Below are positions 30,573-34,983 of a DNA stretch of 34,983 nucleotides, in pieces (within the stretch, counting starts at the first letter, position 1; each line of letters begins with the position of its first letter). The translations under genes and the position numbers were made by a program. The DNA comes from Parcubacteria group bacterium. GTDB taxonomy: Bacteria; Patescibacteriota; Minisyncoccia; Phycocordibacterales; UBA2135. The stretch lies in NCBI GenBank assembly GCA_016180525.1, contig JACPBB010000002.1, forward strand, positions 289,044 through 324,026. Reading direction: 5' to 3'. The notes beneath the pieces are model-generated. The model had not been told where the DNA came from, did not search any database, and saw only the letters and a list, made by a program, of their open reading frames with translations.

Positions 30573-32030
30573 ATGAAAAAATATACTTTTTTATTAATTT
30601 TTGTGTTTGTGTTTACGCTTGTTAGCTTTGCCTACGCACAAGAGCCAGATATAACACAACGCGTTACACCAACTTCATTCTTTGGGAGGGCATTTGAAGG
30701 AGTGGGGACATTTTTTACATTTGGAAACGCTGCTAAGGCGGAGCGGTATCTTTTGATTGCCGAACGCCGCCTTGCTGAAGCAGAAGCGCTTGCTAAGACA
30801 GGTGATGAACGAGCAGAAGACGCTGTCCAGAGATACGAAGCACAGATTGAGCGGGCGCAAGCGCGAGCATCTCGCACGGACAATCCGGATTTGATTGAGC
30901 GCGTCGCGGATAACACGACTCGCCACATTTCTACTCTTGATGAAGTTCTTGAAAGAGTTCCGGAGGAAGCTCGTGATGCGATACGTACGGTTCGAGAACG
31001 TGCTGTTGAAAAACAAATTGAGATGCTTCGCGATTTGGGAGATATTGCACCAGAGAGATCGGTTGACGTATTTTCACGGGCGGCAGAAGCTCGTTTAAAA
31101 GCCGCTGAAGCACGAGCACTTCGCGGTGGTGCAAATGAAACGGAAGATATAGAAGAAACGCTTTTTGAATATGAAAAATATGCCGAATTTGGAAGAGAGA
31201 TTTCAGAACTTGGACAAGGCTTGCGCGTGGGAGAGACAACCGTTGAGGAATTGGTAGAGCGAGCCGGACAGCAACATCTTGATGTGTTGCGACGGGTGCA
31301 ACAACAAGTTCCGTTTGAAGCGCAAGAGGGGATTCGCCGCGCATTGGAGAATGCCGAAGCAGTAAGAGATGCTCGGCCGATTGTCCCTGGTCAGAATGAA
31401 GACCTTGAAGCTGCTCGCAGTCGTTTGTTTCAAAGAGAACAAGAGCGTGCTCCTTCTCAAACTGAAGATGATTTTGATGCTGCACGATTTGACGAAACGC
31501 GATTTGGTAAGGTTTCCCCGACAATTCCAGCACCAGTAACCCGAGAGTTGCCGCAAACTGATACTGTCCGCGACGAAGCGTCTCGTTTAGAGGAGACTCC
31601 ACTGAGGATACTTCCATCTTCAACACCAATTCCAACTCCAATACGAGAACAGGATAAGGTAGAAAGTCTGCCTGTGCGTTCAATTAGCCCAACCCCAGTA
31701 ACACCGATACCGACAACGTCTGTTGTGCCTGTCCCGAGTGTAATTGAGGTACCCGCACCGAGCGTAGTTGAGGTGCCCGTGCGAGTTTTGGCTACGATTC
31801 AAGGATTTGCATTTTCTCCCGCGTCAATAACAGTCAAAAAAGGCACAACGATTGTCTGGACGAACAAAGACAGTGTTGGGCACACCGTAACCGGAGGAGG
31901 AGGGGGCCCCGATAGTCGTCTTTTAGGGGAAGGAGAATCATACAGCTTTACATTTAATAACGCAGGGGTGTTTAATTATGTATGCTCTCCGCATCCATCC
32001 ATGCGGGGAACAGTTACGGTAACAGAATAA
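30573..32030 (+). CDS. Secreted DUF5667 protein with C-terminal amicyanin-like copper domain
   Basis: The 485-residue protein has a signal peptide (about 1-22, ending SFAYA). A long helical region follows (about 38-290), beginning with FFGRAFEGVGTFFTF and rich in Glu, Arg and Ala, matching DUF5667 at its start. A Pro-rich, repetitive linker (about 330-395) leads to a cupredoxin domain (about 397-485). Its copper ligands fit H437, C471, H474 and M477 in CSPHPSM, with the amicyanin spacing C-x2-H-x2-M. The protein would be exported and copper-binding, either an electron carrier or copper sink. The ATG at 30573 is used over the TTG 6 nt upstream. A perfect terminator follows. Confidence 0.85.
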   Translation: MKKYTFLLIFVFVFTLVSFAYAQEPDITQRVTPTSFFGRAFEGVGTFFTFGNAAKAERYLLIAERRLAEAEALAKTGDERAEDAVQRYEAQIERAQARASRTDNPDLIERVADNTTRHISTLDEVLERVPEEARDAIRTVRERAVEKQIEMLRDLGDIAPERSVDVFSRAAEARLKAAEARALRGGANETEDIEETLFEYEKYAEFGREISELGQGLRVGETTVEELVERAGQQHLDVLRRVQQQVPFEAQEGIRRALENAEAVRDARPIVPGQNEDLEAARSRLFQREQERAPSQTEDDFDAARFDETRFGKVSPTIPAPVTRELPQTDTVRDEASRLEETPLRILPSSTPIPTPIREQDKVESLPVRSISPTPVTPIPTTSVVPVPSVIEVPAPSVVEVPVRVLATIQGFAFSPASITVKKGTTIVWTNKDSVGHTVTGGGGGPDSRLLGEGESYSFTFNNAGVFNYVCSPHPSMRGTVTVTE

Positions 32031-32040
32031 TTTAGAACTA

Positions 32041-32072
32041 ACACAAAAAGAGCCAGTGGGCTCTTTTTGTGT
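32041..32072 (+). terminator. Strong terminator
   Basis: ACACAAAAAGAGCC (32041-32054) pairs perfectly with GGCTCTTTTTGTGT (32059-32072) around a 4-nt loop. It ends the cupredoxin gene. The longer frame of the next gene would begin inside it, so that start is rejected. Confidence 0.92.
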
Positions 32073-32084
32073 TATATAACAGAC

Positions 32085-32498
32085 ATGCAGTCGGTAAAAC
32101 AATATTTATATATTTTCATTTTTACTTTTGTATTAAATGTTTTATGGGAACACGCGCACTCTCTTCTGTATGTTCACTACAAAGGAGGAGCGATTACCGA
32201 ACTTATATTATTCCGGGCGGCTCTTTTTGATGCAGCGGTAATTACGCTTGTTGCGTTTATATTCCTTTCGGTTTTAAAAGTAAAATACGGATTATTGGCA
32301 ATGGTAGTAACTCTTGTGGTTTTTGCAGCTGGACTTGAATTGTGGGCCCTTGAAACAAGCAGATGGGCATATACAAGCGCAATGCCCCTTGTGCCACTCG
32401 TGAGTACGGGCTTGACGCCCACGATACAATTAGGCATCTTAGGATATATTTCAATCACGCTTGCCACACATGTCACAAGCACCAAAAAAATTCATTGA
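32085..32498 (+). CDS. Four-helix membrane protein, unknown
   Basis: The 137-residue product has hydrophobic segments near 8-26, 46-66, 72-91 and 107-130. The phrase VLWEHAHSLLYVHYKGG lies in the first loop, with two His and a Glu that could bind metal or substrate. The ATG at 32085 is used. The end overlaps the next gene by 29 bp in another frame, so the two are co-translated. It may support the fatty acid modifying enzyme downstream, but there is no direct sign. Confidence 0.7.
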   Translation: MQSVKQYLYIFIFTFVLNVLWEHAHSLLYVHYKGGAITELILFRAALFDAAVITLVAFIFLSVLKVKYGLLAMVVTLVVFAAGLELWALETSRWAYTSAMPLVPLVSTGLTPTIQLGILGYISITLATHVTSTKKIH

Positions 32499-33585
32499 GT
32501 CGCTTGCCGAAAAGGCGGGTATTGTTATAAACGGAAAAAATCCGTGGGATATTCAAGTTCATGATGAACGGCTGTATGGCCGCATTATGCGGGAGGGAAC
32601 CCTTGGCCTCGGGGAGGCATATATGGACGGCTGGTGGGACGTTCTTCAGTTAGATGAATTTTTTAATAAAGTATTACAGGCGAATTTAAAAAAACATATC
32701 CGGCTGAACGTGCCGACGGTTCTTAATTACGTAAAAGGAAAACTGTTCAATACGCAGATACGAAAAGCGTTTCAAGTCGGCAAAGCGCACTATGATTTAG
32801 GAAACGACGTATATAAAGCAATGCTTGATAAGAGAATGACATACACCTCGGGATATTGGAAAAATGCGAAAACACTTGATGAAGCCCAGGAGGCAAAGCT
32901 TGATTTAGTGTGCCGGAAACTCGGACTTAAAAAGGGGCAGAGGATTCTTGACATAGGTTCCGGATGGGGAAGTTTTATGATGTTTGCAGCGGAGCGTTAC
33001 GGGGTTTCATGCGTTGGAATTACTGTTTCTAAAGAACAACACGAATATGTCCAGAGAATAAAAGGAAATCTATCGGTGGAAACACGACTCATGGATTATA
33101 ATGATGTTGGAGGGGCGTTTGATCACATTGTTTCTCTCGGAATGTTTGAACATGTTGGATATAAGAATTATAGAAGGTACATGAAAAAAGTCTCGTCGCT
33201 TTTAAAGGACGACGGCCTTTTTTTGTTGCACACAATTGGGAGTAGCGTTTCTGTTCCTGCGACAGACCCGTGGATTGCAAAATATATTTTCCCCAATGGT
33301 ATGATACCCTCCATAAAACAAATAGGAGATTCCATAGAACACATCTTTGTTATGGAAGATTGGCATAATTTCGGAGCTGATTATGACATAACTTTAATGC
33401 ACTGGTATGATAATTTTATGAAACAGTGGCCTCAACTTAAAGATACATATGGAGAGCGCTTTTGTCGTACGTGGAAATATTATCTTCTTGCTTCGGCGGG
33501 CTCTTTTCGGTCTCGAAAAAATCAACTTTGGCAGATAGTGCTTTCAAAAAAAGGAGTTATTGGCGGATACTCGTCTGTGCGATAG
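32470..33585 (+). CDS. cfa: Cyclopropane-fatty-acyl-phospholipid synthase
   Basis: CFA synthase adds a methylene from SAM to double bonds of membrane phospholipid chains. The 371-residue product has the family N-terminal part (GLGEAYMDGWWDV, LDEFF), HYDLGNDVYKAMLDKRMTYTSGYW, the SAM motif ILDIGSGWGSFMMFAAERYG at about 159-178, GITVSKEQHEYV, and FDHIVSLGMFEHVGYKNYRRYM. The catalytic region MEDWHNFGADYDITLMHWYDNF is present. The ATG at 32470 is chosen, as the longer TTG frame adds only three residues. It implies the cell has or takes up unsaturated lipids. Confidence 0.95.
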   Translation: MSQAPKKFIESLAEKAGIVINGKNPWDIQVHDERLYGRIMREGTLGLGEAYMDGWWDVLQLDEFFNKVLQANLKKHIRLNVPTVLNYVKGKLFNTQIRKAFQVGKAHYDLGNDVYKAMLDKRMTYTSGYWKNAKTLDEAQEAKLDLVCRKLGLKKGQRILDIGSGWGSFMMFAAERYGVSCVGITVSKEQHEYVQRIKGNLSVETRLMDYNDVGGAFDHIVSLGMFEHVGYKNYRRYMKKVSSLLKDDGLFLLHTIGSSVSVPATDPWIAKYIFPNGMIPSIKQIGDSIEHIFVMEDWHNFGADYDITLMHWYDNFMKQWPQLKDTYGERFCRTWKYYLLASAGSFRSRKNQLWQIVLSKKGVIGGYSSVR

Positions 33586-33596
33586 TATAAAATATT

Positions 33597-33995
33597 ATGA
33601 CTACTTCAAAAAATGACAATATAAAAAAAGATAATGAATTATCGCCAGAGCTTTATCATATTGCACGGGAAAAAGGCACAGAGGCACCGTTTTCGGGGAA
33701 ATACTGGGACCACCACGAAAAAGGAATGTATCAGTGCGCGGTGTGTGGCACGGAGCTTTTTTCATCCGATACAAAGTTTGATTCAGGCACCGGATGGCCG
33801 AGTTTTTCGGAACCAATGAACACAGAACACGTCATTTTAAAAGAAGACAATGGCCATGGTATGCGTCGCACTGAAGTGCTCTGTAAAAAATGCGGAGCTC
33901 ATCTGGGGCATGTGTTTCCCGATGGCCCCAGAGAGAGGGGCGGAAATAGATACTGCATAAACTCAACATGTCTTCTCTTTAAAGGAAAAAAATAA
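33597..33995 (+). CDS. msrB: Peptide methionine (R)-S-oxide reductase MsrB
   Basis: MsrB repairs methionine-R-sulfoxide in proteins. The 132-residue product has both zinc CxxC pairs (C47/C50 in QCAVCG, C96/C99 in LCKKCG), the FDSGTGWPSF motif and the catalytic C120 in RYCINS. The length and layout match single-domain cytoplasmic MsrB. It starts 11 bp after cfa, so co-transcription is likely. No export signal is seen. Confidence 0.95.
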   Translation: MTTSKNDNIKKDNELSPELYHIAREKGTEAPFSGKYWDHHEKGMYQCAVCGTELFSSDTKFDSGTGWPSFSEPMNTEHVILKEDNGHGMRRTEVLCKKCGAHLGHVFPDGPRERGGNRYCINSTCLLFKGKK

Positions 33996-34010
33996 ATCCA
34001 ATGATAAAAT

Positions 34011-34045
34011 GCGCCCTAATTGCAATCAGGGCGCCTCTATTTTTT
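34011..34045. terminator. Bidirectional terminator after msrB
   Basis: GCGCCCTAATTG (34011-34022) pairs with CAATCAGGGCGC (34023-34034) with one mismatch, then TTTTTT at 34040-34045. It lies between msrB and the convergent gene. Confidence 0.85.
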
Positions 34046-34049
34046 AACT

Positions 34050-34469
34050 TTAAACGTTAAGCAGTTTTTTGAGTTTCTTGCGGTCATTGTTGACCAATAC
34101 ATCAAATAAATCTCGTACGGGCCATTCTTTTCTGGTCTCGTTTTTGTTTGCCAAATCACAAACATTGTTTGCCATATATACTTCTCCCGCGACATTTAAA
34201 AATTCACACACGTACTGTCTGAAAAAACTGTTTTCATGGTTCTGGATTGCTGGTATCATTTCCATGATTAAAAGGTGCGAATCTCCAAGGCACAAAAAAG
34301 CGATCTTGTTTAAATGCATGACAGTGTTAAGCCGTTTTTGTTCATGCACGAACGCAAGGATTCCATTCCTCAATTTTTTCTGGTGTTCAAGTTCAAGATG
34401 GGGGGCTGCGGCCATGTTGGCCGTATATGTTAAAAACAATGATTTGACGCGCGACGAGGCAGAGGACAT
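34050..34469 (-). CDS. Hypothetical protein, 139 aa
   Basis: The product is 139 residues, mostly helical, with a basic C-terminus (DRKKLKKLLNV) and the phrases LNKIAFLCLGDSHLLIMEMIPAIQNH and FLNVAGEVYMANNVCDLANK. No family was recognised. GGAGA lies 8 nt before the ATG at 34469, which supports the start. It ends just before the bidirectional terminator. No catalytic motif could be identified. Confidence 0.6.
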   Translation of the reverse strand: MSSASSRVKSLFLTYTANMAAAPHLELEHQKKLRNGILAFVHEQKRLNTVMHLNKIAFLCLGDSHLLIMEMIPAIQNHENSFFRQYVCEFLNVAGEVYMANNVCDLANKNETRKEWPVRDLFDVLVNNDRKKLKKLLNV

Positions 34470-34520
34470 GAGAATTTCTCCAAAGCGCTATCTTTCTAGA
34501 TTGTAATCGGTTTTTGATTT

Positions 34521-34549
34521 TTTGCAAATTTTTAGAGCACGCATATAAT
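34521..34549 (+). promoter_or_regulatory. Promoter with leaderless spacing
   Basis: TTTGCA (34521-34526), a 17-bp spacer and TATAAT (34544-34549), then 6 nt to the ATG at 34556. The start point should fall on the start codon. Confidence 0.7.
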
Positions 34550-34555
34550 GGATAC

Positions 34556-34882
34556 ATGACACAATTATCTCAACAAAAATGCGTGCCCTGCGAGGGCGGC
34601 GTTCCTCCAATGGGAGGCCAAGAGATTGCCGAACATCTAAAAGAACTGCGGGGGTGGACAAAAGAGGGGAACAAAATTCATAAATTATTTGTTTTTAAAA
34701 ATTTTAAAGAAGCGATGGTTTTTGTAAATAAAATAGCAGGTATTGCGGAATCCGAAGGACACCACCCCGACATCTCTATTCGCTACAGTAAAGTGGACAT
34801 TGTTTTGTGGACGCACGCGATTGACGGGCTCTCGCTTAATGATTTTATCGTTGCGGCAAAAATTGATAGTTTGCAAATATAA
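34556..34882 (+). CDS. Pterin-4a-carbinolamine dehydratase
   Basis: PCD removes water from 4a-hydroxytetrahydropterin and is also used in other pterin or molybdopterin contexts. The 108-residue product has CVPCEGGVPPMGGQEIAEHL at the N-terminus and the active-site motif AESEGHHPDISIRYSKVDI with the two His and Pro, then WTHAIDGLSLNDFIVAAKID. All match the family. The ATG at 34556 is set by the -10 box 6 nt upstream and by the family N-terminus. No other pterin gene is in the window. Confidence 0.92.
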   Translation: MTQLSQQKCVPCEGGVPPMGGQEIAEHLKELRGWTKEGNKIHKLFVFKNFKEAMVFVNKIAGIAESEGHHPDISIRYSKVDIVLWTHAIDGLSLNDFIVAAKIDSLQI

Positions 34883-34983
34883 AGGTTCCTCTACCTAAGG
34901 GCGCGGGGTATTGAATCTACATTTCGTCTTCGCTCCCCACTAGTCGAAATAAAAATAAATAAATAAAACGTTCTCTGTACGAG

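Noticed and set aside
30931-31683. 250-codon minus-strand frame across the DUF5667 gene
   Set aside because: It arises from the repetitive Glu/Arg/Ala codons of the real gene; the plus strand has a signal peptide and copper domain.
34002-34034. TGA-TAAAAT box directly before the msrB terminator as a small RNA promoter
   Set aside because: The start point would fall at the terminator hairpin itself, leaving no meaningful transcript.
34883-34983. Feature at the right end of the window
   Set aside because: No gene, terminator or RNA could be supported in the last 100 bases.

Overview
The window looks like a chromosome segment from a Patescibacteria/CPR bacterium (Parcubacteria-like). The inference rests on AT-rich, densely packed short genes, many genes whose -10 box lies only 6-7 nt before the start codon, and a family mix often seen in these genomes (DUF5667, VTT/DedA, DUF502, VKOR with CcdA, a GH18 protein with a peptidoglycan-binding domain, CsaA-like tRNA-binding protein). 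No rRNA, tRNA, IS element or CRISPR array was found, so the placement is not proven.

Region 1 (1-4506) is a defence-type accessory block. It holds the 3' part of a type ISP-like restriction-modification gene, a Cas2/SinR-like protein on the opposite strand, an HTH-Panacea (DUF4065) antitoxin overlapping a RelE-like toxin, and two small unknown genes. A 29-bp exact direct repeat (1921-1949 and 3741-3769) brackets the Cas2-like and toxin-antitoxin module. Region 2 (4621-12175) holds a secreted GH18 protein, a gene that may be a divergent cyclodipeptide synthase beside an alpha/beta hydrolase and a GNAT acetyltransferase, and small housekeeping or unknown genes (CsaA-like, HAD, GIY-YIG, Nudix).

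Region 3 (12201-25002) is the centrepiece: an NAD metabolism cluster with nadD, nadA, a radical SAM gene, nadK, an NrtR-type Nudix regulator, a long nicotinamidase, pncB and glutamine-dependent nadE. I find four copies of a 19-bp palindrome (TAGTGTA-N5-TACACTA and variants) before nadA, nadK-nrtR and twice before the nicotinamidase. Two of them overlap the predicted -10 box, as expected for an NrtR repressor site. Between the nicotinamidase and pncB sit a von Willebrand A protein, a PP2C-type phosphatase and a kinase-like protein, a TerY-P-like triad. Its placement inside an NrtR-controlled NAD locus suggests phospho-signalling coupled to NAD status, and this is the best candidate for an undescribed system in the window. 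Two terminator-like hairpins followed by a similar TATAGAGC hairpin lie before the phosphatase and before pncB.

Region 4 (25076-34882) carries envelope and redox functions: VTT protein, DoxX, VKOR, a thioredoxin-like protein and CcdA (a probable disulfide-forming set), a methyltransferase, DUF502, a DUF5667 protein fused to an amicyanin-like copper domain, a cyclopropane-fatty-acid synthase, MsrB and a pterin-4a-carbinolamine dehydratase. All functions are read from motifs by eye; no database search was run.
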